A DNA stretch of 64,000 nt, taken from Azotobacter paspali (lineage in GTDB: Bacteria; Pseudomonadota; Gammaproteobacteria; Pseudomonadales; Pseudomonadaceae). This document shows positions 25,805 through 36,400 of this stretch, in pieces. The notes below the pieces were generated by a model that worked only from the letters and a program-made list of their open reading frames with translations, ran no database searches and was not told the origin of the DNA. Each line of letters begins with the position of its first letter. The stretch's first letter is position 1. The translations under genes and the position numbers were made by a program. The DNA lies in NCBI RefSeq assembly GCF_042434745.1, contig NZ_JBHLSS010000076.1; one strand, 5' to 3'.

Positions 25805-27265
25805 ATGATTGCAACCTTACGCCGGCTGGCTATTGCCAACCTGCTGCTACTGCTCGCACTGTCGGCGAGCGCGGCCCAGATCAACACCACGCTGCCGAAG
25901 AGTGTCCAGCAGGCGCTGAGCGCCCACAAACTCCCGGGCGACGCCCTATCCCTGGTGGTACTGCCACTCACCGGACCCGGCGTCCCGACCTACTTCAATG
26001 CCGACGTGCCCCTGAATCCGGCCTCGACCATGAAGCTGGTGACCACCTACGCCGCCCTAGAACTGCTCGGCCCGACCCACAAGTGGCATACCGAGTTCTA
26101 CGCCGACGGCCCGCTGCAGGGCGGCGTGCTGAATGGCAACCTGTACCTTAAAGGCGGCGGCGACCCCAAGCTGAACATGGAAAGGCTGTGGCTGCTGATG
26201 CGCGACCTGCGCGCCAATGGCGTGCGCGAAGTGCGCGGTGACCTGGTGCTCGACCGCAGCCACTTCGTGCAGCCCCATCTGCCCTCTTTCAACGACGACG
26301 GCGGCGACAGCAACAGGCCCTTCCTGGTCGAGCCCGACTCCCTGCTGATCAACCTCAAGGCTCTGCGCTTCATCGCCCGTGCCGAGCCCGGCAAGGTACA
26401 GATCAGCATCGAGCCGCCGATCGCCGGCATGAGCATCGACAATCAGGTGCAAGCGCTGCCGGCCGGCGCCTGTCCGGACTGGCCGGACGTGCGCTACAAC
26501 CTGGTCCCGCAGCAGAGCGGCTACAGCATGGTGGTCACCGGCAAGCTACCGGCCGGCTGCAGCGCGCAGAGCTATATCGCCCCGCTCGACCATCAGACCT
26601 ATGCCGCCGGCGCCGTGCGCGCCATCTGGCAGGAGCTGGGCGGCAGCATCCGCGGACAGGACCGCGTCGGCAACGTGCCCCGGCAGGCGCAGTTGCTGGT
26701 TCGCGCCTCCTCGCCGGACATGGTCGAGATCATTCGCGACATCAACAAGTTCAGCAACAACACCATGGCCCGGCAGTTGTTCCTCAGCATCGGCCGGCAG
26801 TACCGCAACGGCACCGATGCCGACGACGCCCAGGCGGCTTACCGCGCGGTGCGCCAGTGGATGACGCGCAAGGGCATCGACCCGCGGCATCTGGTGATGG
26901 AGAACGGTTCCGGCCTGTCGCGGACCGAACGGATCAGCGCCCGGGAAATGGCCGAAATGCTCAAGGCCGCCTGGCACAGCCCCTACGCCGCCGAGTTCAT
27001 CGCCTCCATGCCGCTGGTAGCGATGGACGGCACCATGCGCAAGCGCCTGCGCCGCACGCCTCTGGTCGGCGAGGCGCACATCAAGACCGGCACCTTGAAC
27101 ACCGTGCGCGCCATCTCCGGCTTCAGCCGCGACCAGAACGGCGACACCTGGGCGGTGGTCGCCATCCTCAACCACGCGCGTCCCTGGGGCGCCTCGTCGA
27201 TTCTCGACCAGGTGCTGGTCGACCTGTACCGCCAGCCGAAGTCGTCCACCACAGCCCAGCGCTGA
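25805..27265 (+). CDS. dacB: D-alanyl-D-alanine carboxypeptidase/endopeptidase (PBP4)
   Basis: Periplasmic class C low-molecular-mass penicillin-binding protein of 486 residues that trims or cleaves cross-links in peptidoglycan. After a signal peptide (residues 1-24, ending ASAA) come the active-site motifs: S74-T-M-K77 in NPASTMKLVT, SNN in INKFSNNTMARQ (the SxN box) and KTG in AHIKTGTLN. The long insertion between SxxK and SxN (GNLYLKGGGDPKL, GDLVLDRSHF) is typical of PBP4. A TTG codon directly before the ATG could also serve as start; GGAGG lies about ten bases upstream. Confidence 0.95.
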   Translation: MIATLRRLAIANLLLLLALSASAAQINTTLPKSVQQALSAHKLPGDALSLVVLPLTGPGVPTYFNADVPLNPASTMKLVTTYAALELLGPTHKWHTEFYADGPLQGGVLNGNLYLKGGGDPKLNMERLWLLMRDLRANGVREVRGDLVLDRSHFVQPHLPSFNDDGGDSNRPFLVEPDSLLINLKALRFIARAEPGKVQISIEPPIAGMSIDNQVQALPAGACPDWPDVRYNLVPQQSGYSMVVTGKLPAGCSAQSYIAPLDHQTYAAGAVRAIWQELGGSIRGQDRVGNVPRQAQLLVRASSPDMVEIIRDINKFSNNTMARQLFLSIGRQYRNGTDADDAQAAYRAVRQWMTRKGIDPRHLVMENGSGLSRTERISAREMAEMLKAAWHSPYAAEFIASMPLVAMDGTMRKRLRRTPLVGEAHIKTGTLNTVRAISGFSRDQNGDTWAVVAILNHARPWGASSILDQVLVDLYRQPKSSTTAQR

Positions 27266-27305
27266 CCCCCGACGGCCGCTCTCCCGGCGGGGCGGCCCGC
27301 TTTCC

Positions 27306-29522
27306 TCAATCCCGCTGTTTCGCCTGCAGCCGCCAAGCCCGGTGGATCTTCGGGTTGCGGACGAAATCCGGGTCCAGGGTCTGCGCGCTGATCTCCTCCA
27401 GCGCATAGCGCTGTGCGAGCAGCGGATCGAGCTGGAATTTGCGGAAGTTGTTGGAGAAATACAGCACCCCGCCCCTGGCCAAGCGGGCCATGGCCAGGTC
27501 GAGCAGGCGCGTGTGGTCGCGCTGTACGTCGAACACCCCCTCCATGCGCTTGGAATTGGAGAAGGTCGGCGGGTCGATAAAGATCAGCTCGTACTCGCCG
27601 CGGTCGGCGGCCAGCCAGTCCATCACGTCGGCCTGCTCCAGACGGTGCTTTTCGGAGAAGCCGTTCAGCGCTAGGTTGCGCCGCGCCCAGTCGAGGTAGG
27701 TCTTCGACAGATCGACGCTGGTGGTGCCACGCGCGCCGCCCTTGGCCGCGTGCACGGTGGCTGTCGCCGTGTAACAGAATAGGTTGAGGAAGCGCTTGCC
27801 GGCCGCCTCGCGCTGGATGCGCAGGCGCAGCGGACGATGATCGAGGAACAGCCCGGTATCCAGGTAGTCGGTGAGATTGACCAGAAGCCTCACGCCGCCC
27901 TCGCCGACCTCCATGAAACGCCCCTGCTGATCCTGGCGCCCGTACTGCCTGCTGCCGGCCTGGCGCTCGCGACGCTTGATCACCACGCGCGCCGGATCGA
28001 TGTCCAGCGCCTGGGGAATCGCCGCCAGGGCGTCGAGCAGACGCACCTGGGCCTTTTCCGGATCGACCGAGCGCGGCGGCGCGTACTCCTGCACATGCAC
28101 CCAGTCGCGGTACAGGTCCACCGCCAGGGCGTATTCCGGCATGTCGGCGTCGTACAGCCGATAGCACTCGATGCCTTCGCGGCGCGCCCACTTGCCCAGG
28201 CTCTTGAAGTTCTTCTGCAAGCGGTTGGCGAACATCCGCCCGCCCTCGGAGAGCCGCGCCGGCGCGCTGCGCACCGCCGGCGGCCGCTCCACCAGTTGCC
28301 CGCCGATCATCCGCGCATCGCCCGGCGCCGGCTCGCTGCGGTCGGTGACGAACTGCTCCGGCACTACCTTGAACAGCAGCAGCTTGCACAGCAGCGCGCC
28401 GTTCCAGAAGGCGTACTGCTTGTGGCTGCGGATGCCCATGCGTCTGCCCAGCTCCGGCGCCCCGGTGAACACCGCCGCCTCCCAGCCCTCGCAACGGCCG
28501 CGCAGGCGCTCACCGAGATGCTGGTAGAGATAGAGCAGGCTGGCCGGATCGCCCAGGCGCTCGCCGTAGGGCGGGTTGCACACCACCAGACCGGTCTGGC
28601 CACGGTCCGGGTGCGGCTCGAAGGTGGCCAGTTCGCCCTGGTAGACCCGGATCCAGCCGTCCAGCCCGGCGCGCTCGATATTGTTGCGCGCCGGCTGGAT
28701 CAGCCGGGGATCGGCCTCGTAGCCGCGAATCCACAGGGGCGGCCGGGCCAGCCCCGCGGCGGCGCGCTCCTCGGCCTCGGCATGCAACTTCTTCCACAGT
28801 GCCGGGACATGTCCCAGCCAGTTGCCGAAGCCCCAGCGCTCGCGCCGCAGGTTGGGCGCGAGGTCGGCGGCCATCATTCCCGCCTCGACCAGGAAGGTGC
28901 CGACCCCGCACATGGGGTCGACCAGCGCGCCCCCCGCGGCGGCGATGCGCGGCCAGCCGGCACGGATCAGGATGGCCGCGGCAAGGTTTTCCTTGAGCGG
29001 CGCTACCCCCTGCTGCAGGCGGTAGCCGCGCTGGTGCAGGCTATAGCCGGAAAGATCGAGGGACAGTACCGCCTCGCCGCGTTCCAAGCGCAGGTGGATA
29101 CGCAGATCCGGGTTGAGCTTGTCCACCGAAGGGCGCTGGCCGCTGTGCCGGCGCAACTGGTCAACGATGGCGTCCTTGACTTTGAGCGCACCGAAATGGC
29201 TGTTGTCGATGCCCGAGCCATGACCGTTGAACTCCACCGCCAGGCTGCCGCTCGGCAACAGGTGATCCTGCCAGTCGAACGTCTGCACGCCCTGGTACAG
29301 TTCGTCGGGACTGCCCACCGGAAAGCGTCCGAGTACCAGCAGCACACGGTTGGCCAGACGCGACCAAAGGCACAGCCGGTAGGCGGTTTCCAGGTCGCCC
29401 AGGCCCCGCACCCCGGCGACCTGCTCGCGGACCTCGGCCAGGCCCAAGCCGACCGCCTCCTCGGCGAGCAGACCTTCCAGGCTCTTCGGGCAGGTGAGAA
29501 CGAGTTCATAACGATCCGACAT
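27306..29522 (-). CDS. rlmL: Bifunctional 23S rRNA methyltransferase RlmKL
   Basis: Fused SAM-dependent rRNA methyltransferase of 738 residues, making m2G2445 (RlmL half) and m7G2069 (RlmK half) in 23S rRNA. The N-terminal half has a THUMP domain (first ~160 residues), then a Rossmann methyltransferase with DPMCGVGTFLVEAGMMAADLAPNL and the catalytic NPPYGERLG. The C-terminal half has KRFLNLFCYTATATVHAAKGGA and FIDPPTFSNSKRM. The start at 29522 (MSDRYELVLTCPKSLEGLL) matches the family; the longer in-frame version adds 43 non-conserved residues. Confidence 0.95.
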   Translation of the reverse strand: MSDRYELVLTCPKSLEGLLAEEAVGLGLAEVREQVAGVRGLGDLETAYRLCLWSRLANRVLLVLGRFPVGSPDELYQGVQTFDWQDHLLPSGSLAVEFNGHGSGIDNSHFGALKVKDAIVDQLRRHSGQRPSVDKLNPDLRIHLRLERGEAVLSLDLSGYSLHQRGYRLQQGVAPLKENLAAAILIRAGWPRIAAAGGALVDPMCGVGTFLVEAGMMAADLAPNLRRERWGFGNWLGHVPALWKKLHAEAEERAAAGLARPPLWIRGYEADPRLIQPARNNIERAGLDGWIRVYQGELATFEPHPDRGQTGLVVCNPPYGERLGDPASLLYLYQHLGERLRGRCEGWEAAVFTGAPELGRRMGIRSHKQYAFWNGALLCKLLLFKVVPEQFVTDRSEPAPGDARMIGGQLVERPPAVRSAPARLSEGGRMFANRLQKNFKSLGKWARREGIECYRLYDADMPEYALAVDLYRDWVHVQEYAPPRSVDPEKAQVRLLDALAAIPQALDIDPARVVIKRRERQAGSRQYGRQDQQGRFMEVGEGGVRLLVNLTDYLDTGLFLDHRPLRLRIQREAAGKRFLNLFCYTATATVHAAKGGARGTTSVDLSKTYLDWARRNLALNGFSEKHRLEQADVMDWLAADRGEYELIFIDPPTFSNSKRMEGVFDVQRDHTRLLDLAMARLARGGVLYFSNNFRKFQLDPLLAQRYALEEISAQTLDPDFVRNPKIHRAWRLQAKQRD

Positions 29523-29935
29523 GGGAGTCTTCCAGTGCCTCAGGCAGTTAGCGCGTGCCTGCTGGCACGCCTTTTGATTTTGACAGACCCGCAATGTGAC
29601 ACTTTGTCGCATGTCTTCAGCAGGCGACGCGGGGTCCATGGGCGGCGGCACCTACTCGCCGCTCGGCCTAAAAGGCCCGTAACTAGAGGGGTTTTAGCAG
29701 GCCAGCGGCCATTTTCCGTGATTTTTTTATCGCCTGGCAGCCGGAAAAGTTTCTTTCTTATGACAAAACAGTCATTCACAGGCCAGAACCTATTGGATAG
29801 AAATCGATCAGTCCCCCGCCGCAACGGTGGGGGGAGAAACCGCGACGCCGGCAGCGGTTTCGTCGGCAGCCAAGGCCGCCAGGTCTCGCCATGAGGCCAA
29901 TGGGACATAACAGTCAACAGTGAGGGCAACACCCT
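29523..29935. other. Divergent rlmKL / rmf intergenic region
   Basis: 413 bases holding the rlmKL and rmf promoters and the rmf leader. There is an AT-rich patch with a seven-T run near 29722-29735. No other gene is seen. Confidence 0.45.
29800..29935 (+). promoter_or_regulatory. Candidate structured rmf leader RNA
   Basis: A strong hairpin (29813-29833: nine-base arms CCCCCGCCG and CGGTGGGGG with a CAA loop, one G-U pair) lies about 100 bases before the rmf start. A conserved rmf RNA motif upstream of rmf has been reported by comparative genomics in Pseudomonas; equating this leader with it is inference from position and structure. Boundaries are approximate. Confidence 0.5.
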
Positions 29936-30151
29936 ATGAGAAGACTTAAGCGTGATCCGTTGGAACGGGCTTTTCTGCGTGGTTATCAGAACGGTATTCA
30001 TGGCAAATCCCGCGAACTCTGTCCCTTCACCCACCCTGCGACTCGACAGGCCTGGCTCAATGGCTGGCGCGAGGGCCGCGCTGACAACTGGGACGGCCTC
30101 ACCGGCACGGCGGGTATCCATCGCCTGAACCAACTGCGTGCCGTAGGCTGA
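29936..30151 (+). CDS. rmf: Ribosome modulation factor
   Basis: 71-residue basic protein that dimerises 70S ribosomes into inactive 100S particles in stationary phase. The family pattern is evident: MRRLKRDPLERAFLRGYQNGI, then CPF and RQAWLNGWREGRADN (the Gly-Trp-Arg core), with a normal short C-terminal tail. Low-GC leader and hairpin upstream suggest growth-phase control at RNA level. It is followed by a hairpin that also lies at the end of convergent pyrD. Confidence 0.96.
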   Translation: MRRLKRDPLERAFLRGYQNGIHGKSRELCPFTHPATRQAWLNGWREGRADNWDGLTGTAGIHRLNQLRAVG

Positions 30152-30212
30152 CGGGGGATCACGGCATTCTCTCATCTCGACGCCCAGCGCGGGCGCCGGG
30201 CCTCAAGACCAC

Positions 30213-30239
30213 AGGGCTCCTTCGGGAGCCCTTTCTCGT
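30213..30239. terminator. Terminator between rmf and pyrD
   Basis: Perfect 8-bp stem AGGGCTCC / GGAGCCCT closed by a TTCG tetraloop, followed on the plus strand by TTCTCGTT. It lies between convergent genes; it best fits rmf, and the stem may also slow pyrD transcripts. Confidence 0.75.
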
Positions 30240-30245
30240 TGCGGC

Positions 30246-31289
30246 TCAATGCGTCCCGAGCGGCTGCTCGCCCCGCAGCGCGGCGATGGCCTCCACTGCT
30301 TCGCGTATCAGCGCCGGCCCCTTGTAGACGAAGCCGGTATAAATCTGCACCAGGCTGGCTCCGGCGGCGATCTTTTCCGCCGCGTGGCGCCCTTCGGTGA
30401 TGCCGCCGACCGCGACGATCGGCAGCCTTCCGCCCAGTTCCCCGGCCAGCACCCGCACCGCATGGGTACTCTTCTCGCGCACCGGCGCACCAGATAACCC
30501 GCCGGCCTCGCCGGCATGCGCCAGCCCCTCGACGCCCTCGCGGCCGAGAGTGGTGTTGGTGGCGATCACCGCGTCCATGCCGGTATCCAGCAGCGCCCGG
30601 GCGACCTGCACGGTCTCCTCGTCGCTCATGTCCGGGGCGATCTTGATCGCCAGCGGCACGCGCCGGCCGTGGCGCCCGGCCAGTTTCTCCTGGCGCAGGC
30701 GCAAGGCTTCGAGCAGTTGTCTGAGCGAGTCGCCGAACTGCAGGCTGCGCAGGCCGGGAGTGTTCGGCGAGCTGACGTTGACCGTCACGTAGCTGGCATG
30801 GGTGTAGACCTTGTCCAGGCAGATCAGGTAGTCGTCCACCGCCCGCTCCACGGGGGTATCGAAATTCTTGCCGATGTTGATACCGAGCACGCCGCTGTAG
30901 CGTGCCGCCCGGACCTGCGCCAGCAGATGGTCGACACCCAGGTTGTTGAAGCCCATGCGGTTGACGATCGCCTCGGCCTGCGGCAGACGGAACAGCCGCG
31001 GCCTGGGGTTGCCCGGCTGCGGCCGGGGCGTCACGGTGCCGATCTCGACGAAGCCGAAACCCAGTTGGGCGAAGCCGTCGATGGCGTCGCCGTTCTTGTC
31101 CAGTCCGGCGGCGAGGCCGACCGGATTAGGGAAGTCCAGCCCCATCACCCGTACCGGCAGGCTCGCCAGCCGGTGGCACAGCAGGCCGTTGAGACCCAGA
31201 CGGCCACCGGCCCCGAGCAGATCGATGGTCAGTTCGTGGGCGGTTTCCGGGGAGAGTTTGAACAGCAGCTGGCGGGCCAAGGTGTACAT
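30246..31289 (-). CDS. pyrD: Dihydroorotate dehydrogenase (quinone), class 2
   Basis: Membrane-associated flavoenzyme of pyrimidine synthesis that oxidises dihydroorotate to orotate with quinone as acceptor. The 347-residue product has the class 2 N-terminal extension (MYTLARQLLFKLSPETAHELT) and FMN-site motifs: NPVGLAAGLDKNG, GFVEIGTVTPRPQPGNPRPR, NRMGFNN, the catalytic Ser in NVSSPNTPGLR, and VAVGGI and AGASLVQIYTGF near the end. The frame stays open upstream to 31547, but homologues begin at MYxLARxLLF. Confidence 0.96.
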   Translation of the reverse strand: MYTLARQLLFKLSPETAHELTIDLLGAGGRLGLNGLLCHRLASLPVRVMGLDFPNPVGLAAGLDKNGDAIDGFAQLGFGFVEIGTVTPRPQPGNPRPRLFRLPQAEAIVNRMGFNNLGVDHLLAQVRAARYSGVLGINIGKNFDTPVERAVDDYLICLDKVYTHASYVTVNVSSPNTPGLRSLQFGDSLRQLLEALRLRQEKLAGRHGRRVPLAIKIAPDMSDEETVQVARALLDTGMDAVIATNTTLGREGVEGLAHAGEAGGLSGAPVREKSTHAVRVLAGELGGRLPIVAVGGITEGRHAAEKIAAGASLVQIYTGFVYKGPALIREAVEAIAALRGEQPLGTH

Positions 31290-31801
31290 GGGCGGGCTTG
31301 ACTCGAAGAGTGGCGTGGGGCGGCGATTATAGCCGCGCCGTGCGTATGGACGCATCGATCCTTCCGGAGCGGGGCAATCCCATGAAATGCCCAGCCAGTG
31401 CCGGACAGAAAGATCGCGCGTCGAGCCGTTTCGCTGTTGTCTTCGGCTTTGTTGAGCCGACCGCCTGCCGAGTCTCCTGCAATCTGTCCACACGGCAACG
31501 GAATCCGGCGCGGCCCCCCGGTAGGCACCTGACCGGTCATCTGCCACACTGCCCGCCTCTACCCGTCAATGGACCGCCCGAGCATGTCTTTTCTGCCGTC
31601 AAGTCTCGTCGCCCTTGTCCATCGCGGGAATGCCCCCGAGTTCCTGCCGCTACCCCGCCGCCATTCGGCGGCCAACGCCTTCGGCGAAGGGTTACACCGG
31701 GCCGGCGCGCCGAACTCGAGCGACTTTCCCGCCGACCTGCCGCCGGCCGCAGACCGCGTGCCCGGCTGAGCCCATCGCCTTATCGCTCCAAGGAGATGCT
31801 C
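31290..31801. other. 512-bp gap between pyrD and a hydrolase gene
   Basis: Divergent intergenic space. Frames through it are open but lack family matches or ribosome sites and appear to be high-GC shadows. I see nothing specific. Confidence 0.35.
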
Positions 31802-32821
31802 ATGAAGGAATCGCCCCTGTCCCGCCGGCTCTACCCCGCCCTGCTGTACCTGGCCCTGCCCGCCGCCATGGCGGCCGACTCCCCCGGCTACGGGCCCGAG
31901 CTGGAAGGCTTCGACTACCCCCACCCGGTCCGCTACTTCGCCTTCGAGTCCCAGGGCCAGGCGCTGAAGATGGCCTACATGGACGTGCAGCCGGCCGAAC
32001 CCAACGGCCATACGCTGGTCCTGCTGCACGGCAAGAATTTCTGCGCGGCGACCTGGGAAGACAGCATCGACGCCCTGACCAAGGCCGGCTACCGGGTGGT
32101 AGCGCCGGACCAGATCGGCTTCTGCAAGTCCAGCAAGCCGCAGCACTACCAGTACAGCTTTCAGCAACTGGCGGCCAACACTCGGGAGTTGCTGGAGTCC
32201 ATCGGCCTCGAACGCTACAGCCTGATGGGCCATTCCATGGGCGGCATGCTCGCCACCCGTTTCGCCCTACTCTATCCCGGTCGACTGGAGCGCCTGATCC
32301 TGGTCAACCCCATTGGCCTTGAGGACTGGAAAGCGCTCGGCGTGCCCTACCGCACGGTGGACCAGTGGTATGCCCACGAACTGCGCACCAGCGCCGAGGG
32401 CATCCGCGACTACCAGCTCGGCACCTATTACGCCGGCCAGTGGCGCCCCGAATTCGACCGCTGGGTAAAGATGCAGGCCGGCCTGTTCCAGGGGCGGGGC
32501 AAAGAGCGCGTGGCGTGGAACTCGGCGCTGACCTACGACATGATCTACACCCAGCCGGTGTACTACGAATTCGAGCAACTGAAGGTGCCGACTCTGCTGC
32601 TGATCGGCGAGAAGGACAACACCGCCATCGGCAAGGATGCGGCGCCGGCGGAGCTGCGCCCGCGACTCGGCGACTATCCGCGGCTGTCCAGGGAGGCGGC
32701 CGGTCGCATTCCCAAAGCCACCCTGCAGACCTTCGCCGATCTCGGCCATTCTCCGCAGATCCAGGCACCGGAGCGCTTCCACGAGGCGCTGCTGCAGCAA
32801 TTGGCCAAACCCGCCGAATGA
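31802..32821 (+). CDS. Exported alpha/beta hydrolase
   Basis: 339-residue alpha/beta-fold hydrolase with an N-terminal signal peptide (about residues 1-26, ending MAA). The oxyanion segment LLHGKNF (about 75-80), the nucleophile elbow GHS145MGG, a late Asp in GEKDNTA and the His in DLGHSPQ complete a standard triad; homologues are often annotated as putative haloalkane dehalogenase- or lactonase-like hydrolases. No substrate is suggested by its neighbours. The ATG at 31802 has AAGGAG seven bases upstream; the ATG at 31796 sits too close to that site. Confidence 0.88.
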   Translation: MKESPLSRRLYPALLYLALPAAMAADSPGYGPELEGFDYPHPVRYFAFESQGQALKMAYMDVQPAEPNGHTLVLLHGKNFCAATWEDSIDALTKAGYRVVAPDQIGFCKSSKPQHYQYSFQQLAANTRELLESIGLERYSLMGHSMGGMLATRFALLYPGRLERLILVNPIGLEDWKALGVPYRTVDQWYAHELRTSAEGIRDYQLGTYYAGQWRPEFDRWVKMQAGLFQGRGKERVAWNSALTYDMIYTQPVYYEFEQLKVPTLLLIGEKDNTAIGKDAAPAELRPRLGDYPRLSREAAGRIPKATLQTFADLGHSPQIQAPERFHEALLQQLAKPAE

Positions 32822-33068
32822 CGGCCGCCCCGGGCCGCCGCCGAGGCGGCCCATCTCCGGCTGCCGAAAAAACCCGGCCTAGACCCGCTCCCAGGCAAGA
32901 GTTTCCCGAGCTATCTGGCCAAACCTTTTTCCGGTTTCCCGGTCACACGTACGTCCGCCCCAGATTGCGTGGCGGAATGCGCAAAACCGTTCGCAGCCGC
33001 TCATCCGGCCGCGGACGCTCCCCGGAAACCCCAGGGTATGGACGGTACATGACAAGGAGATGTTCGCA

Positions 33069-33446
33069 ATGGCCAGGAGAAAATGGAGACAGACCGGTCT
33101 GCCCTTCAGATTCAGGCCGGGCAACCGGATCATGGACGCCCCGCCCACGCCGTCGGGCGACGGTGCTTCCAGGGAAAGCGTCACCCTCGCCAAGCTCTGC
33201 GCCCTGGCGGTCGACTTGATCCGCGGCAAGCGGGTACGGATCAGCCCGCAGGAGCGGGACGCGCTGTCCCCGATGTTCGAGTTGAGTTATCTGCAGTGCG
33301 AAGGTGACTCCCAGGACGCCACCGGCCATGTCCTCTGCCACTGCTCGCATCCCGCACTGTTCGAGTTCTACTTCTTCTACCGCTGGCTACCCGAACACGG
33401 GCAGCGCTTCCGCCCGCGCCGGGAGCCTCCCCCTCAGCTCCACTGA
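33069..33446 (+). CDS. Hypothetical protein, 125 residues
   Basis: Basic at the N-terminus (MARRKWRQTGLPFRFRPGNR), then a segment SVTLAKLCALAVDLIRGKRVRISPQERDALSPMFELSYLQCEG and a His/Cys-containing HVLCHCSHPALFEFYFFYRWLPEHG. No domain recognised and no membrane helix. A clear AAGGAG site lies nine bases before this ATG; the ATG at 33060 abuts it and is unlikely. Its stop is 18 bases from the convergent gdhB stop. The good ribosome site supports a real gene of unknown function. Confidence 0.6.
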   Translation: MARRKWRQTGLPFRFRPGNRIMDAPPTPSGDGASRESVTLAKLCALAVDLIRGKRVRISPQERDALSPMFELSYLQCEGDSQDATGHVLCHCSHPALFEFYFFYRWLPEHGQRFRPRREPPPQLH

Positions 33447-33464
33447 GGGCCTGGCGGGGCCGCC

Positions 33465-36400
33465 TCAAGCCCCGCCCGCGGTACGGGCACTGCTCTGCGC
33501 CAGGTCCGCCAGCTCGCGATTGGCGACCGCGAACATCGCATAGTCCGCGCCACCAGTCGCGCGCAATTCGGCCAGAGTCGCCCGCCAGCGCTCGACCGCC
33601 GGCTGGTTCTGCTCCAGCCAGAGGGCCACCCGCGCCTCGACATCCTCCGGTCCGCCGACCATCCGCAGCAGGGCGATGGTGATGGCGCGCTGCTGCCCGT
33701 CCATGTCGTCGCGAAAGGCTTCCCGGGCCAGCGCCTGCCATTGGCTCTCGACCGGCAGGTTGGTGATCTGCTGCAGGTACCAGGGCAGCTCCAGGGCGCC
33801 GCCGACAGCGAAATGCGCGGCCGCCACCACCGCCGGCTCGCGCCCGGTGACATCGGCCGCCGCGAGGATCGGCAACAGGGTGTAGAGGTAACCGGTGCCG
33901 GCGACCAGCCGCGCCAGCAGCTCCGGCACCCCGGCCTCGGCATAGGCGCGGTAGCGCAGTTGCCACTGCTTGTGGGTGCTGCCTTCGAGCAGTTCGTCGA
34001 GCTTCAGGCCGAGGGCGGCGATCTGCGGACCGAAGTGGGCCACGTCGCGGGCGGCGTCCAGCTCGCCGCGGCGGTTGCGCAGGAACCAGCGGGTGGCGCG
34101 CCGGCCCAGGCGGGCCAACTCGTCCATCAGGGTCAGTTGCAGCTCGGCGGGAACCTGATGGTCCAGCGCCTCGATCTGCCGGAACCAGTGCGGCAGGTGG
34201 AAGATGTCGCGGACGATCACGTAGGCCTCGGCCACTGCCGCGGCGTCCATGCCGCTGGACTCCTTGAGGCGCTGCACGAAGGTGATGCCCATGTGGTTGA
34301 CCAGATCGTTGGCGATCTGCGTGGCGACAATCTCGCGGCGCAGCCGGTGGCCGCGCATCAGCGCGCCGAAGCGCTCCACCAGCGGCGTCGGGAAGGCGCT
34401 CTGCATGTCGCGGATCATATAGTCGTCGTCCGGCACCGCGGACTCCAGCAGAGACTCCTTGAGGTCGATCTTGCTGTAGGAAATCAGCACCGCCAGCTCC
34501 GGGCGGGTCAGGCTGGTGCCGCTGGCCAGGCGCTCGGTGAGTTGCTCGTCGGAGGGCAGGAACTCCAGGGCGCGATCCAGCCGCCCGGCGTGTTCCAGGG
34601 CGTCGATCAGCCGCCGGTATTCGCCCGGATGCAGGCGCGCGCGGCGCTCGGCCAGGGACAACGCCTGGGTCTGCTCGTAGATGTTGTTCAGCACCAGTTG
34701 CGCCACCGCATCGGTCATCTCGTGGAGCAAGCGGTCGCGCTGCTTGCCGGTCATGTCGCCGGCGGCGAGCACCTTGCCGAGCAGGATCTTGATGTTCACC
34801 TCGTGGTCGGAGCAGTCGACCCCGCCGGCATTGTCGATGAAGTCGGTGTTGCAGGCGCCACCGGCGAGGCAGTACTCGACCCGGCCGAGCTGGCTGAAGC
34901 CCAGGTTGCCGCCCTCGCCCACCACCTTGGCGCGCAGCTCGACGCCGTTGACCCGCAGCGCGTCGTTGGCCTTGTCGCCGATGTCCGCATGACTTTCCCG
35001 GCTGGACTTCACGTAGGTGCCGATGCCGCCGTTCCACAACAGGTCGACCGGCGCGCGCAACAGGGCCTGGATCAGTTCGCCAGGGGTCAGCCGCTCGGCG
35101 GCGATGGCGAAGCGCTCGCGCATCTGGGCGCTGACCGGGATGCTCTTGGCGCTGCGCGGGAATACCCCGCCGCCGGGCGAGATCAGCGCCGGATCGTAGT
35201 CGGCCCAGGAAGAGCGCGACAGCTCGAACAGCCGGCGCCGCTCGGCGAAGCTCGCCCGCGGGTCCGGATCGGGATCGACGAACACATGGCGATGGTCGAA
35301 GGCCGCCAGCAGGCGCAGGCTCTGCGACTGCAAGAGGCCGTTGCCGAACACATCGCCGGACATGTCGCCGATGCCGATCACGCTGATCGGGTCATTCTGC
35401 GCATCGATACCGCGCTCGCGGAAGTGATGCTGCACGGCGACCCAGGCGCCGCGGGCGGTGATGCCCATCTTCTTGTGGTCGTAGCCACTGGAGCCGCCGG
35501 AAGCGAAGGCATCGCCCAACCAAAAGGCATAGTCGGCGGCGACGCCGTTGGCGATGTCGGAAAAGCTCGCCGTGCCCTTGTCGGCGGCCACTACCAGGTA
35601 GGGATCGTCGCCGTCGTAGCGCAGCACACCGGCCGGCGGCGCCACCTTGTCCTCCCTGAGATTGTCGGTGACGTCCAGCAAGGCCGAGACGAAGATCCGG
35701 TAGCAGGCGATCGCCTCGGCCTGGATCTCGTCCCGCGAACCGCCGACCGGCAGGCGCCGCGGGACGAAGCCGCCCTTGGCGCCGACCGGCACGATCACCG
35801 CGTTCTTCACCTGCTGGGCCTTGACCAGACCGAGCACCTCGGTGCGGTAGTCCTCCTCGCGGTCGGACCAGCGCAGGCCGCCACGCGCCACCTTGCCGCC
35901 GCGCAGATGCACCCCCTCGACCCGCGGCGAGTAGACGAAGATTTCGAAGCGCGGTACCGGTCGCGGCAGCTCGGACAGGGCTTGCGGGTCGAGCTTCAGG
36001 CTGAAGTAGCCCTTGGCCCGGCCGGCGGCATCGGGCTGGTAGAAGTTGCTGCGCAGAGTGGCCTTGATCAGCTCCAGGTAGCGCCGTAGGATACGGTCCT
36101 CGTTGAGCACCTCGACCCTGTCCAAGGCACCGAGAATGGCCTGCTCCAGGCGCTGCTGCTTGTCCTCCAGGTTCTCGCCGGCGATGCGCCGCGCCAGGTA
36201 GAAGCGGGTGCGGAACAGCCTGACCAGCTCGCGGGCGATGTCGCTGTGATTGAGCAGCGCGGCGGCGATGTAGCCGAGATCGAAGCCCAGACGCACCTGC
36301 TTGAGGTAGCGGGCGTAGGCGCGCAGCAGGGCGACCTCGCGCCAGGGCATGGAGGCTTTCAGCACCAGGCGGTTGAAGGCGTCGTTCTCGGCGTCGCCGC

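Noticed and set aside
31298..31795. N-terminal extension of the alpha/beta hydrolase frame
   Set aside because: It has no similarity to the family and would bury the signal peptide; AAGGAG directly precedes the ATG at 31802.
33741..36089. Long plus-strand open frame inside gdhB
   Set aside because: Antisense shadow of a clearly conserved minus-strand gene; no ribosome site or domain.
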